In this document: piece by piece, positions 18,526 through 26,393 of the stretch
Layout: each line of letters opens with the position of its first letter
How positions within the stretch are numbered: the stretch's first letter is position 1
NCBI GenBank assembly: GCA_944322935.1
Contig: CALUQO010000005.1
Coordinates: forward strand, 1 to 64,000
Source: Candidatus Gastranaerophilales bacterium
GTDB lineage: Bacteria; Cyanobacteriota; Vampirovibrionia; Gastranaerophilales; Gastranaerophilaceae
Length of the DNA: 64,000 nt
Direction: 5' to 3'
Position numbers and translations under genes: made by a program
The notes under the pieces: generated by a model
Seen by the model: the letters and a program-made list of their open reading frames with translations, nothing else
Told to the model about the DNA's origin: nothing
Database searches by the model: none

Positions 18526-20067
18526 TTATTTGCAAGTCAGTATCGCTTTTAAATCATCCTGCACTGTAGTAACAGGTTTAATCTTGTATTTATCAACAAG
18601 AATTTTTAACACATTGGGCGATACAAAAGCCGGCAAAGTAGGCCCGAGTCTGATATCCTCAATGCCCAGATACAGCAGTGTCAGCAATATACAAACCGCT
18701 TTTTGCTCATACCACGACAGCACAAGCGAAAGCGGAAGTTCGTTTACACTTACGTTAAAAGCCTTTGCCAGTTCAACAGCAACTTTTATTGCGCTGTAGG
18801 CATCGTTGCATTGCCCCATATCAAGCAAACGGGGAATACCGTTAATCTCACCAAGGTCAATATCGTTGAATCTGAATTTGCCACAGGCAAGTGTTAATAC
18901 AAGGGTGTTGTCGGGAGTTTGTTTTACAAAATCGGTATAATAATTTCTGCCAGGTTTTGCACCGTCACAGCCGCCGACAAGAAAGATATGTTTTATATCT
19001 CCGTTTTTTACTCCTTCTATAACTTTATCTGCGACGGAAAGTACGGTATTATGCGCAAATCCGGTTGTCAAAACATCCCCGCCGTTTATACCCGTCATTT
19101 TTTTATCTTCTTTATATCCGCCCAGCTCAAGAGCTTTTTCTATAACGGGAGTAAAGTCCTTGTCCTCGCCAATATGTATGGTTTCTGGATATCTTACAAC
19201 AGAACTTGTAAACACTCTGTCTTTATAACTGTCTTTTACAGGCATTATACAGTTTGTTGTAAACAAAATCGGGGCCGGAAGATTGTCAAATTCTTTTTGC
19301 TGATTTTGCCACGCCGTGCCGAAATTACCCTTTAAATGCGGATATTTTTTTAATTCGGGATAAGCGTGACATGGCAACATTTCACCGTGGGTATATATAT
19401 TTATGCCTTTATCTTTTGTCTGTTCCAAAAGCAGCGCTAAATCTCTTAAATCGTGCCCCGTAACCACAATAAACGGCCCTTTTTCGATATTTGTTGTAAC
19501 TTTCGTCGGTACGGGATTTCCGTAGGTTTGTGTATTGGCCTTGTCGAGCAGTTCCATACATTTAAGATTTATTTCGCCTGTTTTTAAAACAAGAGCAAGC
19601 AGTTCATCCGTAGTCAAATCTTTGGAAATTGCTCTCAGCGCTTCAAAAAAGAAATCATCCACATCAGAATCTTTATATCCCAATACACGTGCGTGGTGTG
19701 CATAAGCAGCCACTCCTTTAAGTCCGAAAAGAATCAGGGATTTTAAGCTTCTTATATCCTCATTTGCATTCCAGACAGAATCAATACTAAAATCTGTATT
19801 GCCAGTAAGATCAATTATCTTTTGCACCTCATTTTTAATGGAATCAGCGTCAAAGTTTACGTTGGTGATGGTTGTGAAGAGTCCGTTTATTAACAATTCC
19901 GTGTTTTTGTCATTAATGACTGCAACATTGGCAAGATGTATTAAGGCGCTTGTTAAATCATCCTGCAAATTTGCAACGTCGGCTGTTTTGCCGCAAACAC
20001 CGATATTTGTACATGCTGTGCATTTGGCGGTTTGTTCACACTGAAAACAAAACATATTATTTGTCAT
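18526..20067 (-). CDS. hcp: Hydroxylamine reductase (hybrid-cluster protein)
   Basis: Hybrid-cluster protein, now regarded mainly as an NO reductase and protein nitrosylase. It protects anaerobes from nitrosative stress and reduces hydroxylamine in vitro. The N-terminal cysteines fit C-x2-C-x8-C-x5-C (CFQC, then CTNIGVC) and bind the conventional FeS cluster. Hybrid-cluster ligands appear in HGEMLPCHAYPEL, FTTNCIM, GGCDGAKPGRNYY and LACGKFRFN. The start is taken at 20067 (MTNNMFCFQCEQ, 513 residues) with AAGGAG six bases upstream; a longer frame to 20229 runs through the promoter. It is divergent from the Crp/Fnr-type gene. Confidence 0.96.
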   Translation of the reverse strand: MTNNMFCFQCEQTAKCTACTNIGVCGKTADVANLQDDLTSALIHLANVAVINDKNTELLINGLFTTITNVNFDADSIKNEVQKIIDLTGNTDFSIDSVWNANEDIRSLKSLILFGLKGVAAYAHHARVLGYKDSDVDDFFFEALRAISKDLTTDELLALVLKTGEINLKCMELLDKANTQTYGNPVPTKVTTNIEKGPFIVVTGHDLRDLALLLEQTKDKGINIYTHGEMLPCHAYPELKKYPHLKGNFGTAWQNQQKEFDNLPAPILFTTNCIMPVKDSYKDRVFTSSVVRYPETIHIGEDKDFTPVIEKALELGGYKEDKKMTGINGGDVLTTGFAHNTVLSVADKVIEGVKNGDIKHIFLVGGCDGAKPGRNYYTDFVKQTPDNTLVLTLACGKFRFNDIDLGEINGIPRLLDMGQCNDAYSAIKVAVELAKAFNVSVNELPLSLVLSWYEQKAVCILLTLLYLGIEDIRLGPTLPAFVSPNVLKILVDKYKIKPVTTVQDDLKAILTCK

Positions 20068-20094
20068 AAAGTACTCCTTATTGATTACATTAAA

Positions 20095-20151
20095 AATATA
20101 AACCGTTTTGTTAAAGAAATCTGTTGCACCGGCAACGTAATAAAGTATAAT
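20095..20151. promoter_or_regulatory. Divergent hcp / Crp-Fnr-type promoter region with operator
   Basis: The inverted repeat GTTGC-N4-GCAAC (20123-20136) has the 5-4-5 geometry of Crp/Fnr sites. On the minus strand a TATATT -10 (20100-20095) places its centre at -41.5, the class II activator position for hcp. On the plus strand TATAAT (20146-20151) lies only seven bases before the regulator ATG, so that mRNA would be leaderless or nearly so, and the same site would cover its -35 region. Confidence 0.65.
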
Positions 20152-20158
20152 TTTTGTT

Positions 20159-20794
20159 ATGACAAAATTATTTGATGAAATAAATGAAAAAGATAAAGAA
20201 ATTCTGTTTAAGTGTTTAAACGCCGTCAAAAAAAATTTTTTAAAGGGGGAAATGATTATAGAAGCGGGACAAAAACAGAATTCCGTTGCTTATATAGAAA
20301 AAGGCTCGATTGATATAGTAAAAGACAATTTCGACGGAAGCAAAATCATCTTAAATACTATCGGCCAGGGCGAAACTTTTGCCGAAGCAATAGTGTGTTC
20401 GGGAGCGAAAAAAAGTCCTAATTATGTTTTTGCCAAAACAGATGCAACAATTTTATTTATTAATATAAACAAGATTTTAAATCCCTGCAGCGAGGTTTGT
20501 TCTTTTCACAAAAAGCTGTTGAAAAATTTGATTAAAATAATTGCTCAAAAGAATGTATTTTTGAACCAAAGATTGGAATTGTTGACGCAAAAATCGTTGC
20601 GGGAGCGCATACTTTTTTATCTTAATAATTACAGGAAAAAATTTGATACGGAAATTTTTGAAATACCGCATTCAAGAGAAGAGATGTCGCAGTATATTGG
20701 CGTTAACAGAAGCGCCCTGTCAAGAGAATTGTGCAAAATGAAAAAAGAAAAACTCATTGATTTCAACAAGAACAGCTTTCGACTGTTTAGTTAA
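20159..20794 (+). CDS. Crp/Fnr-family transcription regulator (probable hcp activator)
   Basis: A 211-residue regulator with an N-terminal cyclic-nucleotide-binding-type beta roll (residues 15-110, including KGEMIIEAGQ and GQGETFAEA), a long dimer helix (115-150) and a C-terminal winged helix with SREEMSQYIGVNRSALSRELCKM (172-193). No N-terminal FeS cysteine cluster of FNR is seen; cysteines are at 19, 80, 110, 114 and 192. Its position, divergent from hcp and sharing an operator, argues for an HcpR-like NO sensor, which in known cases uses haem. It probably activates hcp and represses itself. Confidence 0.85.
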   Translation: MTKLFDEINEKDKEILFKCLNAVKKNFLKGEMIIEAGQKQNSVAYIEKGSIDIVKDNFDGSKIILNTIGQGETFAEAIVCSGAKKSPNYVFAKTDATILFININKILNPCSEVCSFHKKLLKNLIKIIAQKNVFLNQRLELLTQKSLRERILFYLNNYRKKFDTEIFEIPHSREEMSQYIGVNRSALSRELCKMKKEKLIDFNKNSFRLFS

Positions 20795-20801
20795 ATTACA
20801 C

Positions 20802-20830
20802 AATTTTACTGTATAATATACAGTAAAATT
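20802..20830. promoter_or_regulatory. 29-bp perfect palindrome over a -10 box
   Basis: Arms AATTTTACTGTATA and TATACAGTAAAATT flank a central A. The palindrome contains TATAAT (20812-20817). It lies 18 bases before the first XRE gene and is most simply its autoregulatory operator. No T-run follows, so it is not a terminator. Confidence 0.7.
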
Positions 20831-20847
20831 AGATAATACGATAAAGT

Positions 20848-21081
20848 ATGCTTGTAATTATGGATTACGACCAGTTTTACAAAAATTTAGGCAAAAGAAT
20901 TAAATATCTGAGAGAAAAAACAGGTCTATCTCAGGAAAAATTTGCTGAAAAAGCCGGCATTAGCCAAGACTTTTTAGGTAAAATTGAAGTTTGCATAAAC
21001 AGACCGGGTCTGAAATCCATTTTGAAAATAGCTGCTGCATTGGATATTACCGTTTCTGAACTTACAAATTTTGAGAAATAA
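20848..21081 (+). CDS. Small XRE-type HTH regulator (tandem copy 1)
   Basis: A 77-residue protein made almost entirely of one Cro/C1-type helix-turn-helix (KNLGKRIKYLREKTGLSQ, then the recognition helix around GISQDFLGKIE, ending DITVSELTNFEK). The ATG at 20860 (MDYDQFYKNL) aligns better with its neighbour than that at 20848; neither has a clear ribosome site. It probably binds the palindrome at 20802-20830. It is a paralogue of the next gene, 11 bases downstream. Confidence 0.75.
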   Translation: MLVIMDYDQFYKNLGKRIKYLREKTGLSQEKFAEKAGISQDFLGKIEVCINRPGLKSILKIAAALDITVSELTNFEK

Positions 21082-21092
21082 AAATTTTACGT

Positions 21093-21311
21093 ATGAGAGA
21101 TTTGTTTTATAAAAATCTGGGCAAAAATATTAAAAAATACAGAGAATCGGCCAGAATAACCCAGCAGATACTCGCAGATAGGGTTGGAAAATCTCTTAAT
21201 TTTATAGGAAAAATTGAAGTCGGCTATTCCAGACCTTCACTCGATACCGTTATTGATATAGCATCAGCATTGGATATCACCGTTTCTGAACTCACAAATT
21301 TTGAGGAGTAA
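21093..21311 (+). CDS. Small XRE-type HTH regulator (tandem copy 2)
   Basis: A 72-residue Cro/C1-type helix-turn-helix protein, clearly a tandem duplicate of the preceding gene. FYKNLGK-I-K, FIGKIEVG-RP and the last ten residues DITVSELTNF are shared, and the final 30 bases differ only at synonymous sites. It has no extra domain, so it acts as a small repressor or a competitor of its sister. The recognition helix (GKSLNFIGKIEVG against GISQDFLGKIEVC) differs, so operator choice may have diverged. Confidence 0.75.
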   Translation: MRDLFYKNLGKNIKKYRESARITQQILADRVGKSLNFIGKIEVGYSRPSLDTVIDIASALDITVSELTNFEE

Positions 21312-21377
21312 AACACAGAGCAGGTACGCCCCAAAAAACGCACCTGCAGCCGATATATTACACATGAATAAGCTAAT

Positions 21378-22349
21378 TTATTTGTGCAAGCTTTTTTTGA
21401 GCATCTTGCACGCCAGAATTAAAGCTCCTTTTGCCGGCTCCGTGTTCGAAAGCGCGTTAAGCATTAAAAAATCGTGTATTGTTCCGTTGATTCGTACATT
21501 CAATACATCAACACCCGCCGAATCCAGCTTTCTTGCAAAGGCTTCACCCTCATCTCTTAAAACATCGTTTTCGGCAGTAATAATAAGAGTTTTAGGCAAC
21601 CCCGCAAGCTGTGTTTCTTCTGCCTGCAAAGGCGAAATATATAAATCATCCCGTATGGATTTGTCAGGTGCATAAGCATCCCAGAACCATTCCATAGCTT
21701 TTTTGCTTAACCACGGCCCATCGCGGAATTGGTCGTAAGAGTGTGTGTCCATATCAGCGTTTGTTACCGGATAAAAAAGACACTCGAATACAAGCTTAAT
21801 ATCACCATCATTTTTTGCCTTTATGGCTGTTGCCGTGGCCATATTTCCGCCGGCGCTGTCTCCCGCAATAGCTATCCGGTTTTTGTCTATATTAAATTCC
21901 TTGTGTTCTTCATAAATATATTTGAGTACAGCATAAATCTCTTCCAGCGCTTTCGGGAATCTTGCCTCCGGAGAAAGAGAATACTCGGGGAATATCACTA
22001 CCGAGTTTGTATGTATCGCAATTTTTCGAATAAGCATGTCAAAACTGTTTTTGCTGCCGATAACCCAACCGCCGCCGTGTATGTAAATAATTGCGGGTAA
22101 AATATCGTTGTTGCCGGCTGGTCTTACAGTGCGAATTTTTACATCGCCGGCAACATCCGTATAAATAGTTAAGTCTTTAACTTCTGCCGGGATTTCTTCA
22201 TACGTTTGTGCCTGCAAATCTTCCAAAAAATCCCGTGCCTGCTGCGGCGTCAATTTATAAAGCGGTTTGCCGTTCTGTTCTTCAATTTTTAATACAAATT
22301 CTTCTGTTTGTGTTGTCAAATTAGGTAATTTGGAATTAGGTTCCGACAT
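21378..22349 (-). CDS. Alpha/beta-hydrolase esterase of the hormone-sensitive-lipase family
   Basis: Probably hydrolyses short acyl esters in the cytoplasm. It shows the oxyanion-hole motif YIHGGGW, the nucleophile elbow GDSAGGN, a late Asp (ITAENDVLRDEGE) and the catalytic His region GTIHDFLML, all in the order of the HSL/bHSL group. The start is placed at 22349 (MSEPNSKLPNL, 323 residues) with AAGGAG seven bases upstream; the frame extends 17 codons further up without a site. It is divergent from the DUF4145-like gene. The real substrate is unknown. Confidence 0.88.
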   Translation of the reverse strand: MSEPNSKLPNLTTQTEEFVLKIEEQNGKPLYKLTPQQARDFLEDLQAQTYEEIPAEVKDLTIYTDVAGDVKIRTVRPAGNNDILPAIIYIHGGGWVIGSKNSFDMLIRKIAIHTNSVVIFPEYSLSPEARFPKALEEIYAVLKYIYEEHKEFNIDKNRIAIAGDSAGGNMATATAIKAKNDGDIKLVFECLFYPVTNADMDTHSYDQFRDGPWLSKKAMEWFWDAYAPDKSIRDDLYISPLQAEETQLAGLPKTLIITAENDVLRDEGEAFARKLDSAGVDVLNVRINGTIHDFLMLNALSNTEPAKGALILACKMLKKSLHK

Positions 22350-22436
22350 ATTTTTCTCCTTATTTTTTTTGAAATTATCAAAATTAATAAAAATTTTCAT
22401 TAGGAGAAAGTATACGTTATGTAATATAATTGTTTT

Positions 22437-23150
22437 ATGAGTAACTTTGAATTTTTAAAAAGCATAAACGAAAACCTGTACATCATAGCAGCGGACGCTG
22501 AAAATCTTTTCAGAGACAAATATTTTGAGCAGTGCATGGCGCAGACAAGACGTCTTGGCGAGCACCTTTGCCGTCTGGTGATGGGTGAAGCGGCAAAACC
22601 AGAAGACACTTTTGACACAATGCTTGCAACGCTTAAAGACACCCCTTCACCGAGTGAAATAGAAAAAGAATTTATAGACGACCTGTATTTTTTAAAAAGA
22701 GCGGGCAACAAAGCCGTGCATTCGTTGAATGTGTCAAACGACGGCAAAGAGGCTCTTGAGTGTCTTGAAAGAGCTTTTGAGGCATCTATAAATTATGCGG
22801 TGTACAAAGGCGGAGCGTCAGAGGACTTGTTGAACAAAGTTTTTGACGAAGAATTGCTGATTACAGGCCAAAAAAGCAAAAAAATCTCACTTCAGGAAGA
22901 ATATATTGCCAAGAAAAAGCAATGGATAGAAGAAGAAAAAAGGCTGTCACAGGGCGAAGACGAGGAAGAGCCCCAAAAATCAAAGCATAAGAAATCCAAA
23001 AAGAAGAAAAAGAAGCAAAATGACGTATTCGAAAACGACTCACCCGTGGCACAGGAAGAGGCCAAAAAGCCCTTGTGGCGTGAAATTTTGGAAACAATCC
23101 TTGCCGGAGTGTTGATATACGTGTGTTACCTGTTATTTTTCACAAAATAA
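22437..23150 (+). CDS. DUF4145-like protein with C-terminal membrane anchor
   Basis: The 237 residues begin with a helical domain (1-125) resembling DUF4145 (LRRLGEHLCRLVMGE-like helix, FLKRAGNKAVHS), a domain often seen in restriction or other nucleic-acid systems. Residues 130-210 are a Lys/Glu-rich charged linker (HKKSKKKKKKQND). The last 23 residues form one hydrophobic helix (ILETILAGVLIYVCYLLFF), so the protein is tail-anchored with its domain in the cytoplasm. Function unknown. It is followed by the iron-sulfur flavoprotein after 69 bases. Confidence 0.65.
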   Translation: MSNFEFLKSINENLYIIAADAENLFRDKYFEQCMAQTRRLGEHLCRLVMGEAAKPEDTFDTMLATLKDTPSPSEIEKEFIDDLYFLKRAGNKAVHSLNVSNDGKEALECLERAFEASINYAVYKGGASEDLLNKVFDEELLITGQKSKKISLQEEYIAKKKQWIEEEKRLSQGEDEEEPQKSKHKKSKKKKKKQNDVFENDSPVAQEEAKKPLWREILETILAGVLIYVCYLLFFTK

Positions 23151-23219
23151 GCATAAACGGCCATCCGGGCCCATAAAAAAAAGTTAAAGAATAAATCAAA
23201 TTATAAGGGAGAAAATACA

Positions 23220-23846
23220 ATGAAAGTCATACTGGTGAACGGAAGCCCTCACAAAAGCGGTTGTACGTATACGGCACTTAGCGAAGTAGAAAAATCATTA
23301 CAGGAGCAGGGTATCGAAACAGAAATTTTTCATATCGGCTTAACTGCAATACAGGACTGTATCGGCTGCGGCTCTTGCCGGGATCACAGGGGCAAATGCG
23401 TGTACGATAAAGACAGCGTAAACGTGTTTATTGAAAAGGCCAAAGAGGCGGACGGCTTTGTGTTTGGCTCACCGGTTTATTACGCCCACCCGAGCGGACG
23501 AGTGCTGTCATTTATGGACAGAGTATTTTTTGCCGGCAAAGAATGGTTTGAAAACAAACCTGCGGCAATAGTTGTATCAGCGAGACGCGCGGGTACAACA
23601 GCGTCAATTGATGCAATGACAAAGCACCTGACCATAAACAACATGCCGGTAGTTTCTTCAAACTATTGGAACATGGTGCATGGCAACACGTCTGATGAAG
23701 TCAGACTGGACTTAGAAGGCATGCAGATAATGCGCGTGCTCGGTCAGAACATGGCATGGCTTATAAAATGCATAGAAGCCGGAAAACATGCTGGTATAGA
23801 GATACCGCAGCGTGAAGAAAAGATAATGACAAACTTTATAAGATAG
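23220..23846 (+). CDS. Iron-sulfur flavoprotein / NADPH-dependent FMN reductase family
   Basis: Flavodoxin-fold redox protein of 208 residues. The FMN phosphate loop is NGSPHKSGCTYTAL (8-21). The compact cysteine motif C47-x2-C50-x2-C53-x6-C60 (DCIGCGSCRDHRGKC) matches the [4Fe-4S] site of archaeal and clostridial iron-sulfur flavoproteins, and GSPVYYAHPSG is the second flavin loop. Likely an electron carrier or a reductase for oxygen, peroxide or quinone-like compounds. AAGGGAG ribosome site before ATG. It ends in a strong terminator shared with the converging pilin locus. Confidence 0.88.
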   Translation: MKVILVNGSPHKSGCTYTALSEVEKSLQEQGIETEIFHIGLTAIQDCIGCGSCRDHRGKCVYDKDSVNVFIEKAKEADGFVFGSPVYYAHPSGRVLSFMDRVFFAGKEWFENKPAAIVVSARRAGTTASIDAMTKHLTINNMPVVSSNYWNMVHGNTSDEVRLDLEGMQIMRVLGQNMAWLIKCIEAGKHAGIEIPQREEKIMTNFIR

Positions 23847-23880
23847 CAAAAGAGCCCCCAACAAGGGGGCTCTTTTTTGC
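23846..23880. terminator. Bidirectional terminator
   Basis: GCAAAAGAGCCCCC and GGGGGCTCTTTTTTGC form a long stem with a 5-base loop. It separates the plus-strand flavoprotein from the end of the minus-strand pilin locus. Confidence 0.95.
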
Positions 23881-23888
23881 TTTTTAAA

Positions 23889-24833
23889 CTATTTTTGCAT
23901 AAACGTGCTGACCTCAATGCTGCATGGCGGGAAATCACGTTTGGAGTCATATAATGCCATATTTTCATTACATTTTAACTCGTTTGTAATACTTGAATCC
24001 GGCGTTGGAGCGGAAAAATCGTCAGGTTTTGTGTCTTGAAAATAGCTGTCCAACCCCCAGCTCATTCTGTCCAAAGTCCAATGTTTACCGCTGTATGCCA
24101 CTGATCTTGCTTCGTAGAAAGTCATTGGTATTGAATAATCAAAATCAATATCAGGGTTTGCTGAAACGACTCTGGCTGTCATGTAGGTAGGGTCAAAAAT
24201 GGGGTACCCTTGCGGAACAACCACGCCTGTATCTTTGAATATCGAAAACGGTACAATGTCGGGTCGTTTTTTACCGGTAACGAATCTTGCACTGTTAGGT
24301 CTTCTGTCCCCGCTGATATCAACCCAAACAATATAATTCAAAGCGTCAGGCGATGAAGTAAGATAAAAATTCATACCGTCCGTGGTTTTAAACGAAGGTT
24401 CTTCAGGCGGCTCCTCGGCTGTGGTGAAATCAGACATGGCAAACACCTTGCAAGACGGAGTGCCCACTACATTTATGTAGCCTCTGTCGTCTTTAACAAG
24501 AGCATCGCAAAGCTGTGCTTCGGTAACGGCTGTATCTTCGCAAGATGAGCCTGTGCAGTTAACATAGGGGAATCTTTTTTTCTCGCTGTCGTCAGCACCG
24601 GCTTTGCCTTCATTTTCCTGTGCTTTAAGGTCTTGTTCTGCATTGTAGTCGTCGACATCCTTTTGAATGTTGTAAGTAGCGACATTCAAAGTGTTAAAGG
24701 CCTTGGCATACAGTTTTGAATACGCCTTTTCATCAGCCGTCCTGAAAATTTTGAAAGACAAAAGAACAAGAAGCGATGCAATAGTAATAACTATAAGCGT
24801 TTCAAAAATTGTGAATCCTTCTTTTTTTCGCAT
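23889..24833 (-). CDS. Type IV prepilin-like protein (minor pilin)
   Basis: Last gene of a four-gene minus-strand pilin locus. It has a class III leader MRKKEG|FTIFETLIVIT with Gly at -1 and Glu at +5, followed by a hydrophobic helix to about residue 27. The 314-residue protein is large for a pilin. Its ectodomain has paired cysteines (NCTGSSCED, AQLCDAL, PSCKVF, ELKCNE, FPPCSIE) that may form disulfides, and a segment DISGDRRPNSARF that resembles a Ca-binding or D-region turn. Unlike the three upstream genes it has no polyglycine body. It follows the 486-residue protein after 20 bases and is probably a minor pilin or adaptor for the same fibre. Confidence 0.8.
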   Translation of the reverse strand: MRKKEGFTIFETLIVITIASLLVLLSFKIFRTADEKAYSKLYAKAFNTLNVATYNIQKDVDDYNAEQDLKAQENEGKAGADDSEKKRFPYVNCTGSSCEDTAVTEAQLCDALVKDDRGYINVVGTPSCKVFAMSDFTTAEEPPEEPSFKTTDGMNFYLTSSPDALNYIVWVDISGDRRPNSARFVTGKKRPDIVPFSIFKDTGVVVPQGYPIFDPTYMTARVVSANPDIDFDYSIPMTFYEARSVAYSGKHWTLDRMSWGLDSYFQDTKPDDFSAPTPDSSITNELKCNENMALYDSKRDFPPCSIEVSTFMQK

Positions 24834-24853
24834 TTATGTAATATACCTTTCAA

Positions 24854-26314
24854 TTAGTTCCATTCAACGCGGACATAGCCCGGCATTCCTCTGCCGCCTT
24901 TGCCCCACTTATCTTCAAGAGAACAGCTTGTAGAGGTGCTGCTGTATGCTGCTCCGCCGCCGCCTCCGGCGCCGTATTCATTTTCCGCAGCTTTGACACG
25001 ACCTCGGTTTTCTTTTGCAATGCCCTCGTTGTTGCCCATGTCATTTTGACCGTTCATAGCCGTAGCGGAACACGTGGCAGCACCGCCGCTGATAGAAGCG
25101 CCGTAAGGAGACATTGCTCCGTCTTCACCGGGGATACCCGATGTGTCAGAGCTGTCGGATTTATATCTTATTTTGCCGCCTTCTCCGCCTTTAGCTGTAA
25201 CATAATAGCCGAAAGCGGAAGCCTCGCCGGGTTCACCGTTGGTGTCTTCATATATAGCACCTGCGCCGCCCTGGCCGACGTATACTTTTACTTCGTCAGT
25301 AATGTTTTCAACAGTAATAAAAGCACTAGAACCGCGTTTTCCGCCGCCGCCTGCGTGGTGGCTGTCAGATATAAGCATTACAACGCCGTTATACCCCGCA
25401 TAAGCATCGGCAGTAGATGAACCGTCACCCCCATTGCCATAAACAACCTTAAAGCCGCTGGCGCCTAAATAGCTCATATAATCCTGAGTTTTATTGCAAT
25501 CGGCATTAAAAGCCTTCCCTCCATAGTAGCCAACAGCGTTTTGATCACCGCATTTTGGTTCACCTTGTTCACCGGGGTAGGCTTTACCGCCGCCTTTGCC
25601 CCCTTCGGCAGTAATTGCATTGCTGTAATCACCATATATATAGAATTTGCTTGGTTTACCGTCTTTGCCATTACAAACATCTTTCCAGGTTGTGCCTGTA
25701 CAGGTTGTATCGGCAGTTCCTGAGGATGATTCTGGAGTCTCTGCATCAGGGTCAACAGAACCGCCGCCAACACCGCCCTGCCCTGCTTCTAATATAGCAA
25801 GGTCGCCTTTATGCATATGAACGGTAGTGTATTCCACACCGCCTGCACCACCGCCTTTGTTTCCACGGGGCAAGAGTCCAATCATTGCGCTACCGCCACC
25901 GCCGCCGCCGACAACCAGAATTTTGTAATCACCTTCTGCTTCAGCAACGTAAGATGTTGGAGAGCCGTAAGAAGTGGCATCAACTGCATAAGACGTGCCA
26001 GATGCACCGCCGCCACCGCCACCGATAACGGTAACGGTATATTTTTTAGCGTTTGTCTGAGGTTTAAAAAGGCACATGTTGCCTTCTACTGTTTCGGATT
26101 CCACAGTGCCGTTTATTGTCCTTCTGCTGACATGCTGACCGTTTTCGTTAAGGTAGCATTCCCAAACGCCGTGCGGAGCTTTATTTTTTGTGTTTTTTCT
26201 GGTAATCATCGGTGCGGATGCAATAATCAACAGCATGATTATAAACATTGTGACTAGCACTTCTGTTAAAGAAAAAGCATTTAATATTTTTATGTTGTTA
26301 TATTTTTGTGTCAT
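24854..26314 (-). CDS. Prepilin-leader glycine-rich surface protein (486 aa)
   Basis: Prepilin-type N-terminus with cleavage after Ala13 (LNA|FSLTEVLVTM, Glu at +5) and a helix to about residue 37. Then a short domain with GVWECYLNENGQHV, then YTVTVIGGGGGGASG near residue 95. From there to the end the chain is dominated by Gly runs separated by short polar or aromatic strands, and it closes with the beta strand GMPGYVRVEW. The same order occurs in the two upstream genes, so the three are paralogues. Such bodies resemble the glycine-rich domains of phage tail-tip adhesins. Export by a type II secretion or type IV pilus-like machine is inferred; none is encoded here. Confidence 0.8.
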   Translation of the reverse strand: MTQKYNNIKILNAFSLTEVLVTMFIIMLLIIASAPMITRKNTKNKAPHGVWECYLNENGQHVSRRTINGTVESETVEGNMCLFKPQTNAKKYTVTVIGGGGGGASGTSYAVDATSYGSPTSYVAEAEGDYKILVVGGGGGGSAMIGLLPRGNKGGGAGGVEYTTVHMHKGDLAILEAGQGGVGGGSVDPDAETPESSSGTADTTCTGTTWKDVCNGKDGKPSKFYIYGDYSNAITAEGGKGGGKAYPGEQGEPKCGDQNAVGYYGGKAFNADCNKTQDYMSYLGASGFKVVYGNGGDGSSTADAYAGYNGVVMLISDSHHAGGGGKRGSSAFITVENITDEVKVYVGQGGAGAIYEDTNGEPGEASAFGYYVTAKGGEGGKIRYKSDSSDTSGIPGEDGAMSPYGASISGGAATCSATAMNGQNDMGNNEGIAKENRGRVKAAENEYGAGGGGGAAYSSTSTSCSLEDKWGKGGRGMPGYVRVEWN

Positions 26315-26393
26315 TACTTATTTTTCCTTTTATTGCTCCCTCTCCGAAGGGAGAGGGATCCGGGAGAGGGTTGCCTCTCCTCAGTAGTCTGTA

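Noticed and set aside
18322-18552. A 76-codon frame downstream of hcp
   Set aside because: It lies over intergenic repeats, runs into the hcp 3' end on the other strand, and has no ribosome site.
20804-20828. LexA (SOS) box before the XRE gene
   Set aside because: It resembles TACTGTATATATATACAGTA, but the central spacing is one base shorter and the downstream genes are not SOS genes. Autorepression by XRE is simpler.
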